A stretch of DNA of 42,620 nucleotides from an uncultured Pelagibacteraceae bacterium (GCA_902525295.1 CABZGR010000003.1:1-42620); one strand, 5' to 3'. Positions 27,477 to 37,718 are shown, counted from the stretch's first letter. The notes: generated by a model from the sequence alone, not told the origin. Numbers and translations are program-made.

Positions 27477-28415
27477 ATGGCAATTAAATCCAAAGCTATT
27501 AAAATTTCTCAAAAACATCTCCTAGGTATTCAAGATTTATCAATAAATGATGTTAATTTAATCTTAAAAGAAGCTGAAAAATTTATTGAATTAAACAAAA
27601 GCAAAAATAAAAAATTAGATTTACTTAAAGGGAAAACTCAAATTAACCTGTTTTTTGAACCATCAACAAGAACACAAAGCTCATTTGAGCTAGCAGGAAA
27701 AAGATTAGGTGCAGATGTTATGTCAATGAATATAACAAACTCAGCAATTAAAAAAGGTGAAACGCTAATAGACACTGCAATGACATTAAATGCAATGCAT
27801 CCTGATATAATAGTTATTAGACATCAAGATTCAGGAGCTTGTAATCTTTTATCTCAAAAAGTTAATTGTGCTGTTTTAAATGCTGGTGATGGAAGGAGAG
27901 AGCACCCTACCCAAGCATTACTTGATGCATTAACTATTTTGAATAGGAAAAAAAAAATTCAAGGATTAAAGGTTGCAATTTGTGGAGATATTCTACATTC
28001 AAGAGTAGCAAGATCTAATATTTACTTGCTAAACATGTTGGGTGCTGAAGTTAATATTGTAGCTCCTTCAAACCTTTTACCAAAAGATATAGAAAAATTT
28101 GGGGTTAATATTTTTTCAAACATGAAGAAAGGTGTAAAAGATTGCGACATAGTAATGATGCTTAGACTTCAAAATGAAAGAATGAGTAGTTCATTCCTGT
28201 CATCTAATAGAGAGTATTATGAATACTATGGACTAACACAGGATAAATTAGAATATGCAAAATCAGACTCAATTATTATGCATCCTGGTCCAATGAACCG
28301 CGGTATTGAAATTGATACAAAACTAGCTGATGACACCAATATGAGTGTTGTAAAAGAACAAGTTGAATTAGGTGTTGCGATAAGAATGGCATGTTTAAAA
28401 ATTTTTTGTGAATGA
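27477..28415 (+). CDS. pyrB: Aspartate carbamoyltransferase catalytic subunit
   Basis: PyrB makes N-carbamoyl-aspartate from carbamoyl phosphate and aspartate. The track start (27456) is a GTG; the ATG at 27477 gives [21 protein letters not shown] and a 312-aa protein, closer to the family length. Motifs are [22 protein letters not shown] (carbamoyl phosphate site), [31 protein letters not shown] and [13 protein letters not shown]. No regulatory-subunit gene pyrI is adjacent. It overlaps pyrC by four bases (ATGA), so the two are probably translationally coupled and may form a complex. Confidence 0.97.
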   Translation: MAIKSKAIKISQKHLLGIQDLSINDVNLILKEAEKFIELNKSKNKKLDLLKGKTQINLFFEPSTRTQSSFELAGKRLGADVMSMNITNSAIKKGETLIDTAMTLNAMHPDIIVIRHQDSGACNLLSQKVNCAVLNAGDGRREHPTQALLDALTILNRKKKIQGLKVAICGDILHSRVARSNIYLLNMLGAEVNIVAPSNLLPKDIEKFGVNIFSNMKKGVKDCDIVMMLRLQNERMSSSFLSSNREYYEYYGLTQDKLEYAKSDSIIMHPGPMNRGIEIDTKLADDTNMSVVKEQVELGVAIRMACLKIFCE

Positions 28416-29701
28416 TGAAAAAGAAATATTTTATTAACGCAAATATAATTGATCCTCATAACAACATAAGTGAGATAGGAGGATTAATAATAGGTGAAGA
28501 TGGAAAAATTGAAGGTGTTGGAAAAAAGGTGAATAAAAACAACATTCCTAGTAGAGAAAAAGTTATTGATTTAAAAGAGAATTATATTTTCCCAGGTATA
28601 GTTGATATGAGAGTATTTGTGGGTGAACCAGGTTATGAATATAAAGAAAATTTCAGAACTTTGAGCAATGCTGCATTATCTGGGGGAGTAACCTCAGTTG
28701 TAACAATGCCTAATACTGATCCAATAATCGACAACGTTTCAATAGTAGATTTTTTAAAAAGACGAGGCAGAGATAAATCAAAAATAAATATATTTCCCAC
28801 AGCATCTCTAACAAAGGGTACTGAAGGTACAAATATGACAGAGTTTGGTCTTCTGCAAAGTAAAGGGATAATAGCATTTACAGATGGAATTAGAACAATT
28901 CAGAATACAAGAGTTATGTCCAGAATAATGAATTCAGCAAAAGATTTAGGATCTTTAATAATGCAACATGCGGAAGATCAAGAATTAGCTGAAAATGGCA
29001 TGATAAATGATGGAATAATTTCGACAAAACTTGGTTTGCAAGGTATCCCAGAAATAGCTGAACTAATAATTATAGAGAGAGATTTAACATTATTAGAAGA
29101 ATATAATTGTCGTTATCATATTTCTCAGATTTCATCAGGAAAAGCAGTTGAAATTATCAGAGATAGAAAAGATAAAGTAAGATTTTCCTGTGGGGTATCA
29201 ATAAATAATTTATCTTTAAATGAAAATGATATTGGTGACTTTAGAACTTTTTTAAAATTGTCTCCGCCACTCAGGACAGAAGACGATAGATTAAGTTTAG
29301 TGCAAGGATTAAATGATGGCACAATCGATGTAATAGTTTCAGATCACAAACCTGAAGATGAAGAGCAAAAAAGATTAACATTTGCTCAAGCCGCAACAGG
29401 AGCAACTGGTATTGAAACGTTATTATCCTTGTCATTAGAATTATATCACAATGGATCTGTAAAACTTGAAAAAATTATTGCTGCATTAACCTCCAATCCA
29501 TCAAAAATTTTAAAAATTAATAAAGGTAATTTATCTGTAGGTAATGATGCAGATTTCTGTATTGTAGATATAAATAAACCTTGGATAGTAAAGCAAGAAA
29601 ATTTGGTTTCTAAATCAAAAAATACGTCAATTGAAAATAAGAGATTACAAGGAAAAGTAACCAATACATTTGTAAAAGGACAAGAGCTTTACAATATTTA
29701 A
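28412..29701 (+). CDS. pyrC: Dihydroorotase-like protein (PyrC), lacking the HxH metal motif
   Basis: This 429-aa amidohydrolase-fold protein aligns by eye with class I dihydroorotases: [47 protein letters not shown] (D158), [13 protein letters not shown] (H186), [12 protein letters not shown] (H236) and [13 protein letters not shown] (D311). The first metal motif, normally D-x-H-x-H, reads DMRVF (R67, F69), and the family PHHL reads INNL. It could therefore be a non-catalytic partner of PyrB, like the PyrC' subunit of Pseudomonas aspartate transcarbamoylase, or an enzyme with altered metal binding. I recall similar DMRVF-type sequences beside pyrB in other Alphaproteobacteria. Confidence 0.9.
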   Translation: MMKKKYFINANIIDPHNNISEIGGLIIGEDGKIEGVGKKVNKNNIPSREKVIDLKENYIFPGIVDMRVFVGEPGYEYKENFRTLSNAALSGGVTSVVTMPNTDPIIDNVSIVDFLKRRGRDKSKINIFPTASLTKGTEGTNMTEFGLLQSKGIIAFTDGIRTIQNTRVMSRIMNSAKDLGSLIMQHAEDQELAENGMINDGIISTKLGLQGIPEIAELIIIERDLTLLEEYNCRYHISQISSGKAVEIIRDRKDKVRFSCGVSINNLSLNENDIGDFRTFLKLSPPLRTEDDRLSLVQGLNDGTIDVIVSDHKPEDEEQKRLTFAQAATGATGIETLLSLSLELYHNGSVKLEKIIAALTSNPSKILKINKGNLSVGNDADFCIVDINKPWIVKQENLVSKSKNTSIENKRLQGKVTNTFVKGQELYNI

Positions 29702-30274
29702 ATGGAAATATTTATTTTATCACTTTTATCATATTTATTAGGTTCTATTCCTTTTGGTTTTTTATTAACAAAAATTTTTTTAAAAAAAGACATAAGAGAA
29801 ACAGGATCGGGTAATATAGGCGCCACCAATGTTTTAAGAACTGGCAATAAATTTTTAGGTTACTCAACTTTATTACTAGACATTTTAAAAGCAGTTTTGC
29901 CAATAATTTATGTTAAGTTAAATTATCCAGAATTTATTTACATTTGTTCATTATCTGTTTTTTTAGGACATGTTTTTCCAATATGGTTAAAATTTAAAGG
30001 TGGTAAAGGTGTTGCAACATATGTTGGAATGTTGATTATTTTAAATTATTTTTTGGGTATTGTTTTTGGAATAGTTTGGGTAATTACATATTTAATTTCT
30101 AAATACTCATCATTAGGATCAATTCTTGGATCATTAAGTGTTCCTATTTTTATATTTTTTTATAGTGATGATAACATTATGTTTTACTTCATAATGTTTA
30201 TTTTAATTTTTTACACTCATAGAGAAAACGTTAAACGCTTGATAAATAAAGAAGAAACTAAGACAAAAATTTAA
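29702..30274 (+). CDS. plsY: Glycerol-3-phosphate acyltransferase PlsY
   Basis: PlsY is an inner-membrane enzyme that transfers the acyl group of acyl-phosphate to glycerol-3-phosphate, the first step of phospholipid synthesis. The 190-aa protein has five or six hydrophobic segments and the three PlsY motifs: GSIPFGFLLTK with GSGNIGATNVLR, GHVFPIWLKFKGGKGVATYVG, and the C-terminal THRENVKRLINKEE. It abuts pyrC exactly (TAA then ATG). The gene dprA, often between plsY and topA in Alphaproteobacteria, is absent here. Confidence 0.96.
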   Translation: MEIFILSLLSYLLGSIPFGFLLTKIFLKKDIRETGSGNIGATNVLRTGNKFLGYSTLLLDILKAVLPIIYVKLNYPEFIYICSLSVFLGHVFPIWLKFKGGKGVATYVGMLIILNYFLGIVFGIVWVITYLISKYSSLGSILGSLSVPIFIFFYSDDNIMFYFIMFILIFYTHRENVKRLINKEETKTKI

Positions 30275-30314
30275 TAATTTGACAGTTTAACTGTTTTAAG
30301 TACGTTCTCTAAAT

Positions 30315-32882
30315 ATGAATCTAGTAATTGTTGAAAGTCCAGCAAAAGCAAAAACAATTAATAAATATTTAGGATCAGATTATACAGTTCTTGCAAGCTA
30401 TGGACATATAAGAGATCTGCCTTCGAAAAATGGTTCTGTTGATCCTGAAAATGATTTTAAAATGATTTGGGAAGTAGATAGTTTTTCAAAAAAATATTTA
30501 AAAGAAATTACAGATAGTGCTAAAGATTCAAAAAAAATTATTCTAGCTACTGACCCTGACAGAGAAGGTGAAGCAATAGCTTGGCATGTAAAAGAGTTTC
30601 TTGAAGAAAAAAAATTATTAAAAGGTAAAGAAGTTGAAAGAGTTGTTTTCAACGAAATAACGAAAAAAGCAGTTACAAATGGAATAGATAATCCAAGAAA
30701 AATAGAGCCACATTTAGTTGATGCTTATATGGCAAGAAGAGCTCTAGATTATCTAGTAGGTTTTAATATCTCCCCTATTCTATGGACAAAATTACCAGGT
30801 TCTAAATCTGCTGGTCGAGTTCAGTCTGTTGCTCTAAGACTTTTAACCGAAAGAGAACAGGAAATAGAAGTTTTTCAACCAAAAGAATTTTGGACTTTAA
30901 ATATAATTTTTAAAAATAACAAAAATGAAAAAATAAATACAACTATTTCACAATTAGATGGAAATAAGGTTGAGAAATTTTCATTTAAAAACAAACAAGA
31001 TATTAACGACGCTTTATCAAAAATAAAAAATAAAAAATATAACATAACAGATATAAGTTCAAAAACTTATAACAGAAATCCATCAGGACCTTTTACTACA
31101 TCCACATTACAACAAACAGCATCAAGTAAACTTGGTTTTGGAGCATCAAGGACAATGCAAATTGCTCAAAGACTATATCAAGGAATTGATATTGAAGGTG
31201 AAACCGTAGGATTAATTACTTATATGAGAACAGATGGAACTAATATTTCAAAAGATGCGATAACATCTTTCAGAGATTTTATAATGCAGAATTATGGTGA
31301 TAAATATTTACCAGAACAACCTCTAAATTATAGTGGCAAAAAAGCAAAGAATGCTCAAGAAGCTCACGAAGCTATACGTCCAACAGAAATAATTCGAAAA
31401 CCAGAAGATATGAAAAAATACTTAAGCACTGATCAATATAAACTTTATAATTTAATATGGTCTAGATCTTTATCGTCACAAATGCAGTCAGCCAAATTTG
31501 ATAGAAAAACTATTACCATTAACTCAGATGATGATAAAAATATATTCAAAGCTAGTGGTTCAACATTAAAATTTGATGGCTTCCTTAAACTATATAAGGT
31601 CGATGAAAATGATGATGACAATGAAAATATTTTGCCAGATGTTGAAAAAGGTGATGTAATGTTTGAAGATCATATTGATGAACAGCACAATACACAACCA
31701 CCACCTAGATATTCAGAGGCAAGTCTAGTTAAAAAATTAGAGGACCTAGGAATTGGAAGACCATCTACTTATGCAAGTATTATTTCAGTAATAGCTAATA
31801 GAGGTTATGCTGACATAAATAATAAAAGATTTTTCCCAACTGATAGAGGGAAATTACTTTCTGCTTTTTTAGAAAAATTATTTACCAAATATGTTGATTA
31901 TGATTTTACTGCAAAATTAGAAGATCAATTAGATGATATAACGTCAGGTAAAGAAAATTGGATAAAAGTTTTAGAAAACTTTTGGAAAGACTTTAATTCT
32001 AATGTTTCAGGTGTGAAAGAAAAAAGAACTAGAGAAGTATTAGATCTATTAAATGAAAGTCTTGGATCACTAATATTTGAGGTCGATAAGGATGGAAATA
32101 TTGATAGAAAATGCAAACTTTGTGAGTCTGGGCAATTAAGTTTAAAAAATAGTTTTAGAGGTGGTGCTTTTATTGGGTGTTCAAATTATCCAGAATGCAA
32201 ATTTACAAGACCACTATCAAAATCTAAAGCAGCACAACAATTGACACTAGCAGAACCTAAATTCATTGGAAAAAATGATAAAGGTAAAGATATTTTTCTT
32301 AAAAATGGAAGATTTGGTCCATATTTGCAATTTGAGAAAGAAATCATAGAGGAAGATGAAAAAACTAAAAAGAAAAAAAGAAAATTAAAGAAAGAAGAAA
32401 ATAATTTAAAAAATGTTTCAATCCCTAAAGGAATTGAGATTGAAAATATTGATTTAGAAAAAGCAAAATACTTATGCTCATTACCATTAAGTTTAGGTAA
32501 AAATCCTGAAAATGATAAGGATATTACTGTGAATGTTGGAAGATTTGGTCCTTACCTTAAATGTGAAAATAAATCTGCTAGACTAGAAAATGTGGATGAA
32601 TTATTCACAATTGGATTAAATAGAGCTGTTACGTTAATTGCCGAAGCTAAACCAGGAAGAATTTCATCATCTATGATAAAAGATTTAGGAGAACACCCTG
32701 AAGATAAAAAGCCAGTTAGAATTATGAAAGGTCAGTATGGTCCTTACATTAAATACAAATCTTTAAATGCTACTATACCTGAAGAAAAAGATCCTGTTGA
32801 ATTAACTATGGAAGAAGCATTAATTTTAATTGAGAAAAGGAAAGAATACGATAGAAATAAAAAGAAAAAGAAAGGTAAGTAA
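30315..32882 (+). CDS. topA: DNA topoisomerase I
   Basis: TopA relaxes negative supercoils by a type IA mechanism. The 855-aa protein has the Toprim domain (LVIVESPAKAKTI; LATDPDREGEAIAWH) and the active-site tyrosine in GLITYMRTDGTNIS (about Y303). A decatenation/gate region includes NAQEAHEAIRPTEI and PPRYSEASLVKKLEDLGIGRPS. A C-terminal four-cysteine zinc finger (CKLCESGQ...GCSNYPECKF) is followed by repeats each containing a GPY motif (GRFGPYLQF, GRFGPYLKC, GQYGPYIKY). It starts 40 bases after plsY and overlaps ridA by one base. A TTGACA lies about 30 bases before its ATG, but no good -10 follows. Confidence 0.98.
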   Translation: MNLVIVESPAKAKTINKYLGSDYTVLASYGHIRDLPSKNGSVDPENDFKMIWEVDSFSKKYLKEITDSAKDSKKIILATDPDREGEAIAWHVKEFLEEKKLLKGKEVERVVFNEITKKAVTNGIDNPRKIEPHLVDAYMARRALDYLVGFNISPILWTKLPGSKSAGRVQSVALRLLTEREQEIEVFQPKEFWTLNIIFKNNKNEKINTTISQLDGNKVEKFSFKNKQDINDALSKIKNKKYNITDISSKTYNRNPSGPFTTSTLQQTASSKLGFGASRTMQIAQRLYQGIDIEGETVGLITYMRTDGTNISKDAITSFRDFIMQNYGDKYLPEQPLNYSGKKAKNAQEAHEAIRPTEIIRKPEDMKKYLSTDQYKLYNLIWSRSLSSQMQSAKFDRKTITINSDDDKNIFKASGSTLKFDGFLKLYKVDENDDDNENILPDVEKGDVMFEDHIDEQHNTQPPPRYSEASLVKKLEDLGIGRPSTYASIISVIANRGYADINNKRFFPTDRGKLLSAFLEKLFTKYVDYDFTAKLEDQLDDITSGKENWIKVLENFWKDFNSNVSGVKEKRTREVLDLLNESLGSLIFEVDKDGNIDRKCKLCESGQLSLKNSFRGGAFIGCSNYPECKFTRPLSKSKAAQQLTLAEPKFIGKNDKGKDIFLKNGRFGPYLQFEKEIIEEDEKTKKKKRKLKKEENNLKNVSIPKGIEIENIDLEKAKYLCSLPLSLGKNPENDKDITVNVGRFGPYLKCENKSARLENVDELFTIGLNRAVTLIAEAKPGRISSSMIKDLGEHPEDKKPVRIMKGQYGPYIKYKSLNATIPEEKDPVELTMEEALILIEKRKEYDRNKKKKKGK

Positions 32883-33343
32883 TGTCAGCAGATGAAAATT
32901 TAAAGAATTTAAATATCAAATTACCAAAAGCTAATGATCCTGTTGGATCATATGCAGCTACAAGAATATCTGGAAATTTACTATATATATCCGGCCAAAT
33001 ATCAATTGATGAGAATGGAAATTTAATTAAAGGAAAACTCGGTAAAGATTATAATACTGAAGAAGGTTATGAGGCAGCTAAAAGATGTGCATTAAGTATA
33101 ATATCTCAAGCAAAAAAAGCATGTGGAGATGATTTATCCAAAATTAAATCATGTTTGAAACTTACCGGATACGTTAATTCTACTGATGATTTTATTGAGC
33201 AACCAAAAGTCATAAATGGAGCCTCAGATCTAATAAAAAGCGTATTTGATGAAGCTGGGTCGCATGCAAGAGCTGCTGTCAGCACTAATAGCCTTCCATT
33301 GGGTGTTGCGGTTGAAGTTGATGCAATATTTGATCTTAATTAG
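32882..33343 (+). CDS. ridA: RidA/YjgF/YER057c/UK114 family protein
   Basis: RidA proteins hydrolyse reactive enamine/imine intermediates such as 2-aminoacrylate released by PLP enzymes. The 153-aa protein belongs to the longer RidA-like subgroup. It has SYAATRISGNLLYISGQISID, EGYEAAKRCALSIISQAK, and the C-terminal HARAAVSTNSLPLGVAVEVDAI, in which the Arg corresponds to the family's catalytic arginine. It overlaps the topA stop by one base and abuts ugd, which is convergent. Confidence 0.92.
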   Translation: MSADENLKNLNIKLPKANDPVGSYAATRISGNLLYISGQISIDENGNLIKGKLGKDYNTEEGYEAAKRCALSIISQAKKACGDDLSKIKSCLKLTGYVNSTDDFIEQPKVINGASDLIKSVFDEAGSHARAAVSTNSLPLGVAVEVDAIFDLN

Positions 33344-34633
33344 TTATCTACCAATACTAAAATAATTTATTTTATTTTTTTTCATTTCAGAAGTTGAATA
33401 AAGATTTCTCATATCAAAAACTTTAAATTTTCTTTTTTTTGTAATTTTTTTAAAGTTTAGTTGTTTAAACTCATTCCATTCTGTATGAATAATTATTAAA
33501 TCCGCATTTTGACAAGCTTCTTTGATATTTTCACAATAGGTTATATTTTTTGATTTAAATTGTTTCTTCTGGCCTGTTGGTTCATAATAACTTATAAATG
33601 CACCCTTTTTTACTAAAGAAGGAATCATTTTTAAAGATGGTGATTCTCTCATATCATCCGTACCAGATTTAAAAGTAACCCCCAAAAATGAAATATTTTT
33701 ATTTTTTATTTTATTTTTCATTATTATTTTAATCCTATCTAATAATAAATTATTTCTCTTTTCATTTGATCTAATTACAGTTTTTACAACTGATAGATTG
33801 GTTTTAAATATTTGACCAGTAGAGACAAGAGCTCTTGTATCTTTTGGAAAACATGATCCTCCATATGCTGGTCCGGCTCTTAAAAATCTACTTCCAATTC
33901 TGTCATCTAAACCCATACCAGTTGCAACATCCTGAACATCTATGTGAGATTTCTCGCATAGATTTGCAATTTCGTTAATAAATGTAATTTTAGTGGCTAA
34001 AAAGGCATTTGAAGCATATTTGATTAATTCAGCGGACCTTCTTGAAGTATTGATATATCTACTACCTTTTTTTATTAAAGGAAGATAAAGATTTTTCATT
34101 GTCGTATTTGCTTTTTTACTATTAGTTCCAATCACTACTCTATCAGGATATTGAAAATCTCTTATTGCCTCTCCTTCTCTTAAAAACTCTGGATTAGAAA
34201 CAACATCAAATTTATTTTTATTTTTTTTTAAATTTAAAATTTTTTCTATTTTATCACCGGTACTGACTGGAACTGTAGATTTTGTTACTATAATTTTATA
34301 TTTATTAAGATTGGATTTGATACTTTTTACAACATTATAAACATATTTTAAATCAGCTTTGTTATTTATTGTTGGTGTACCTACACATATAAATATAATA
34401 TCTGATTTTTTTATTGAGCTAGAAATATCTGTTGAGAATAAAAGTCTTTTTTTTTTTAAATTTATTTCAACCATTTCTTGAAGACCAGGTTCATAAATTG
34501 GTATTATTCCTTTGTTTAATTTTTCTACAATTTCTTTATTAATATCAACGCATGTAACTGTATTACCTAAGTCAGAAAAACAAGCCCCACTAACTAAACC
34601 GACATAACCAGATCCTATAATGCAAATTTTCAT
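33344..34633 (-). CDS. ugd: UDP-glucose 6-dehydrogenase
   Basis: Ugd oxidises UDP-glucose twice with NAD+ to UDP-glucuronate for surface polysaccharide. The 429-aa protein shows the NAD site CIIGSGYVGLVSGACFSDLG, IIFICVGTPT, TKSTVPVSTGD, VVSNPEFLREGEAIRDF, and the catalytic cysteine in GPAYGGSCFPKDTRAL. The C-terminal domain includes GVTFKSGTDDMRESPS. It overlaps galU by four bases; together they make UDP-glucuronate from glucose-1-phosphate. Confidence 0.97.
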   Translation of the reverse strand: MKICIIGSGYVGLVSGACFSDLGNTVTCVDINKEIVEKLNKGIIPIYEPGLQEMVEINLKKKRLLFSTDISSSIKKSDIIFICVGTPTINNKADLKYVYNVVKSIKSNLNKYKIIVTKSTVPVSTGDKIEKILNLKKNKNKFDVVSNPEFLREGEAIRDFQYPDRVVIGTNSKKANTTMKNLYLPLIKKGSRYINTSRRSAELIKYASNAFLATKITFINEIANLCEKSHIDVQDVATGMGLDDRIGSRFLRAGPAYGGSCFPKDTRALVSTGQIFKTNLSVVKTVIRSNEKRNNLLLDRIKIIMKNKIKNKNISFLGVTFKSGTDDMRESPSLKMIPSLVKKGAFISYYEPTGQKKQFKSKNITYCENIKEACQNADLIIIHTEWNEFKQLNFKKITKKRKFKVFDMRNLYSTSEMKKNKINYFSIGR

Positions 34634-35445
34634 AGCTTAGAAATTTCAATTCCAGATTTAATATACCCTTTCATAGATCCACAATCTAAATAATTGCCTC
34701 TAAATTTATGTCCAATAAATAAATATTGATCTAATATCATTCGTCTTATTGCATCTGTAATATGTATTTCACCACCTTTACCTTTTTTTTGATTTTTTAG
34801 ATAAGAAAAAATTTTCTTTGATAAAATGTATCTTCCTATAACAGCGTTATTTGAAGGAGCATCTTTAGCATTAGGTTTTTCAATTACATCTGCAATTTTA
34901 AAATTTAATTTATCAATATTTTTTTTAATTGAATAAATTCCCCAACGATCTACATTGTTTTTTTTAACTTTCATACTTGCCATTACTGATCCTTTTAATT
35001 TATTATGAATTTTTATCATATCTTTTGTACAATTTATTTTCATAATTAAATCATCAGGTAACAACATTAAAAAATAATTATTTTTTATAAACTTTTTAGT
35101 TTTAAGAATAGCATCACCAGTTCCCATGGGTTTATTTTGATAAACAAATTTAATTTTTTTTCTAAAAAAAAGGATTTTTTTATACTCTTTAATTATTCTG
35201 GGATCTTTCTTTTTTTTTATAATAGATTTGTAAAAATTATCATTATTGAAATATTTCTTTATCATCTCTTTTTTTTTTGAAATAATAAAAATTATTTCAC
35301 TTACACCAGCCTCAATACATTCGTCTAAAATATACTCAATTCCTGGTTTTCCATTTATTGGAAGTAGTTCTTTGGGAAAAACACTTGTCAAAGGTAGCAA
35401 ACGTGTGCCCAAACCAGCAAGAGGAATAATAGCTTGTTTAATCAT
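34630..35445 (-). CDS. galU: UTP--glucose-1-phosphate uridylyltransferase
   Basis: GalU forms UDP-glucose from UTP and glucose-1-phosphate. The 271-aa protein has the nucleotidyltransferase motif IIPLAGLGTRLLPLTSVFPKE, LLPINGKPGIEYILDECIEAG, YQNKPMGTGDAIL and GGEIHITDAIRRM. It is slightly shorter than typical GalU (about 290-300 aa). It starts the galU-ugd pair and is divergent from panC with 34 bases between them. Confidence 0.96.
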   Translation of the reverse strand: MIKQAIIPLAGLGTRLLPLTSVFPKELLPINGKPGIEYILDECIEAGVSEIIFIISKKKEMIKKYFNNDNFYKSIIKKKKDPRIIKEYKKILFFRKKIKFVYQNKPMGTGDAILKTKKFIKNNYFLMLLPDDLIMKINCTKDMIKIHNKLKGSVMASMKVKKNNVDRWGIYSIKKNIDKLNFKIADVIEKPNAKDAPSNNAVIGRYILSKKIFSYLKNQKKGKGGEIHITDAIRRMILDQYLFIGHKFRGNYLDCGSMKGYIKSGIEISKL

Positions 35446-35459
35446 TAAGATGATTTACT

Positions 35460-35465
35460 TATAAT
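35460..35465 (+). promoter_or_regulatory. Possible -10 element for panC
   Basis: A perfect TATAAT lies 14 bases before the panC ATG in the 34-base galU/panC spacer. The nearest -35-like TTGTTT is 20 bases upstream, inside galU, which is a poor spacing. The AT-rich background lowers confidence. Confidence 0.35.
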
Positions 35466-35479
35466 CATATTTATTAAAA

Positions 35480-36283
35480 ATGAAAATTTTAAAAAATGTT
35501 TTTGAACTAAATAAGGCAGTAAAAAATTACAAAAATGTTGGATTTGTACCTACAATGGGAGGAATTCATAAAGGCCACGTATCTTTAATAAAAATTTCAC
35601 AAAAAAATAACAAAGAAACAATAGTCAGTATTTTTGTCAATCCAACACAATTTAATCAAAAAAAAGATTTTAAGAATTATCCTAGGAATATAAAAAAAGA
35701 TATTTCGATATTAAAAAAACTTAAAGTTAATTATTTATTTTTACCAGAGGTCAATGAAATATATAAAAATAAAATAAAAAATTTTAAACTTAATAAATTT
35801 GATAAAATTTTATGTGCTAAATATAGAAAAGGTCATTTTGAGGGTGTATTAAACGTGATGAATAGATTGTTATCTATTGTTAAATCTAAGCATGTTTATA
35901 TGGGTGAAAAAGATTTTCAACAATACATGTTAATTAAAAGAATATTGGGTAAAAAATATAAAATAAATATTGTTGGTTGTCCTACTATTCGAGAAAGTAA
36001 TAAAATTGCTCTATCTACAAGAAACAAATTGTTAAATAAATCCTCCATAAAAAAAGCATCAAAAATAGCCATTAAATTAGATAAGATTAAAAGACTATCA
36101 CAAACTAATAAATTTATAGATTTGTCAAAATCTAAATATGAGCTTGAAAATAAATTTAAAATTAAAATTGATTATCTTGAATTTAGAGATGAGAAAAAAA
36201 TGAAATTAGATAATTTTAAATATAAATATAGACTATTTATTGCCTATCATATTAATGGAGTAAGATTGATTGATAATTTTTGA
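35480..36283 (+). CDS. panC: Pantothenate synthetase (pantoate--beta-alanine ligase)
   Basis: PanC joins pantoate and beta-alanine with ATP to give pantothenate, the CoA precursor. The 267-aa protein has GFVPTMGGIHKGHVSLI (HIGH-like motif HKGH), SIFVNPTQFNQKKDF, YRKGHFEGVLNVMNRLL, MGEKDFQQYMLIKRI and IRESNKIALSTRNKLL (the usual form is REdDGLAmSSRN; here the DG pair is NK). It is a single-gene plus-strand unit abutting the convergent mgtE. panB is not in this window. Confidence 0.96.
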   Translation: MKILKNVFELNKAVKNYKNVGFVPTMGGIHKGHVSLIKISQKNNKETIVSIFVNPTQFNQKKDFKNYPRNIKKDISILKKLKVNYLFLPEVNEIYKNKIKNFKLNKFDKILCAKYRKGHFEGVLNVMNRLLSIVKSKHVYMGEKDFQQYMLIKRILGKKYKINIVGCPTIRESNKIALSTRNKLLNKSSIKKASKIAIKLDKIKRLSQTNKFIDLSKSKYELENKFKIKIDYLEFRDEKKMKLDNFKYKYRLFIAYHINGVRLIDNF

Positions 36284-37657
36284 TTATAAAAAATAAGCTC
36301 CTACACCTAAGAAAGATACAAATCCAATTACATCAGTTATTGTTGTTACAAATACACTAGAAGAAATTGCAGGATCAATTTTCATTTTATTTAATGTTAC
36401 AGGTACTAAAATACCAAAAAGACCAGCAACTATCATAGTTAAAACCATTGAAATTGAGATTATTAGGGAGAGCTGAATATCATTAAACCATAGTTGAACT
36501 ATCAAAGAACTTATAATTGCAAAAATAACTCCATTTAAAACCCCAATATTAAATTCTTTAATAATATTATTCGTAAAATTATTTTTTGTTAAATCCTGTG
36601 TCGCTAAAGATCTTACTGTGACAGCTAATGTTTGCATGCCAGCGTTACCACCCATTGATGCTACGATTGGCATTAAAAAAGCCAATACTACCATTTGCTC
36701 TATTGTAGCGCCAAATAGACTAATGCAATAAGTTGCTAGAAAAGCAGTAAACAAATTTAATAACAACCAATTAAATCTTCTCTTTGTTTTTGTTATTACC
36801 CCATCAGTTATTTCTTCATCACCTACTCCAGCTAATCTAAGTGCATCCTCTTCAGCTTCCTCTTTTAATACTGTTAGAACATCATCATAAGCTATCATCC
36901 CGACTAATTTGTCAGACTTATCTACTACAGCAGCTGAACTCAAATTATAATTTTCAAATAAATTACCGACTTCCTCTCTATCCATATCAACCGGTATAAG
37001 TGTTTGAGATTCAGCCATAATAGACATCATTTTTGTGTCTCTTGGAGTTCGTAATACTCTTGATGAAGGTACTGTACCAATGGGTTTGAATTCTTGATCA
37101 ACTATAAATATTTCTAGAAATTCCTCAGGAAGCTCTTTATTTTCTCTTAGATAATCTATTGTTTGTCCTACAGACCAGTTACTTGGTATAGCTGTAAATT
37201 CACGCTGCATTAATCTAGCAGCTGAGTCTTCAGGATAACTTAAGCTTTCAAGTAATGCAAATCGGTCTTTTGGAGGTAATGAGCTAAGAATTGTATTTTT
37301 TTCTTTTTCATCAACATTTTCTAAAATCTTAATTGCATCATCTGACTCTAAATTTTTTAGTATATTCACTATCGAATCAGATGATAAATAAGCAATCATT
37401 TCAGACTGAATTGATTCATTTAATTCAACAAAAACTTCAGGGTCAACCTTGAAACTATTTAATTTTATTAAATTTTCTCGATCATTTTGACTTAAATGTT
37501 CAATTATATCAGCAGCATCTGCTGGATGCATGGCATTGAACGAATTTGTAATAAATCCGGCATCATTTGAGGCAATTTTATCTGTGACAACTTTGATGAA
37601 TTCTTTGTTAAATTCAAAGTTAACTTTTTTATCTTTTATTTTTTTTACTATAGTCAT
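36284..37657 (-). CDS. mgtE: Magnesium transporter MgtE
   Basis: MgtE is a dimeric Mg2+ channel gated by cytosolic Mg2+. The 457-aa protein has the N-terminal helical domain (about 30-130; MHPADAADIIEHLS, LLESLSYPEDSAARLMQRE), two CBS domains (about 135-260; FIVDQEFKPIGTVPSSRVL, AAVVDKSDKLVGMIAYDDVL) and five C-terminal membrane segments from about residue 295. Among these are LMPIVASMGGNAGMQTLAVTVR and a C-terminal TTITDVIGFVSFLGVGAYFL. It is divergent from lipB and convergent with panC. Confidence 0.97.
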   Translation of the reverse strand: MTIVKKIKDKKVNFEFNKEFIKVVTDKIASNDAGFITNSFNAMHPADAADIIEHLSQNDRENLIKLNSFKVDPEVFVELNESIQSEMIAYLSSDSIVNILKNLESDDAIKILENVDEKEKNTILSSLPPKDRFALLESLSYPEDSAARLMQREFTAIPSNWSVGQTIDYLRENKELPEEFLEIFIVDQEFKPIGTVPSSRVLRTPRDTKMMSIMAESQTLIPVDMDREEVGNLFENYNLSSAAVVDKSDKLVGMIAYDDVLTVLKEEAEEDALRLAGVGDEEITDGVITKTKRRFNWLLLNLFTAFLATYCISLFGATIEQMVVLAFLMPIVASMGGNAGMQTLAVTVRSLATQDLTKNNFTNNIIKEFNIGVLNGVIFAIISSLIVQLWFNDIQLSLIISISMVLTMIVAGLFGILVPVTLNKMKIDPAISSSVFVTTITDVIGFVSFLGVGAYFL

Positions 37658-37718
37658 AAAATTTACCTATAATTTAGTTGGCACTATTAATACAAAATAA
37701 AAATAATACAAATTTATA

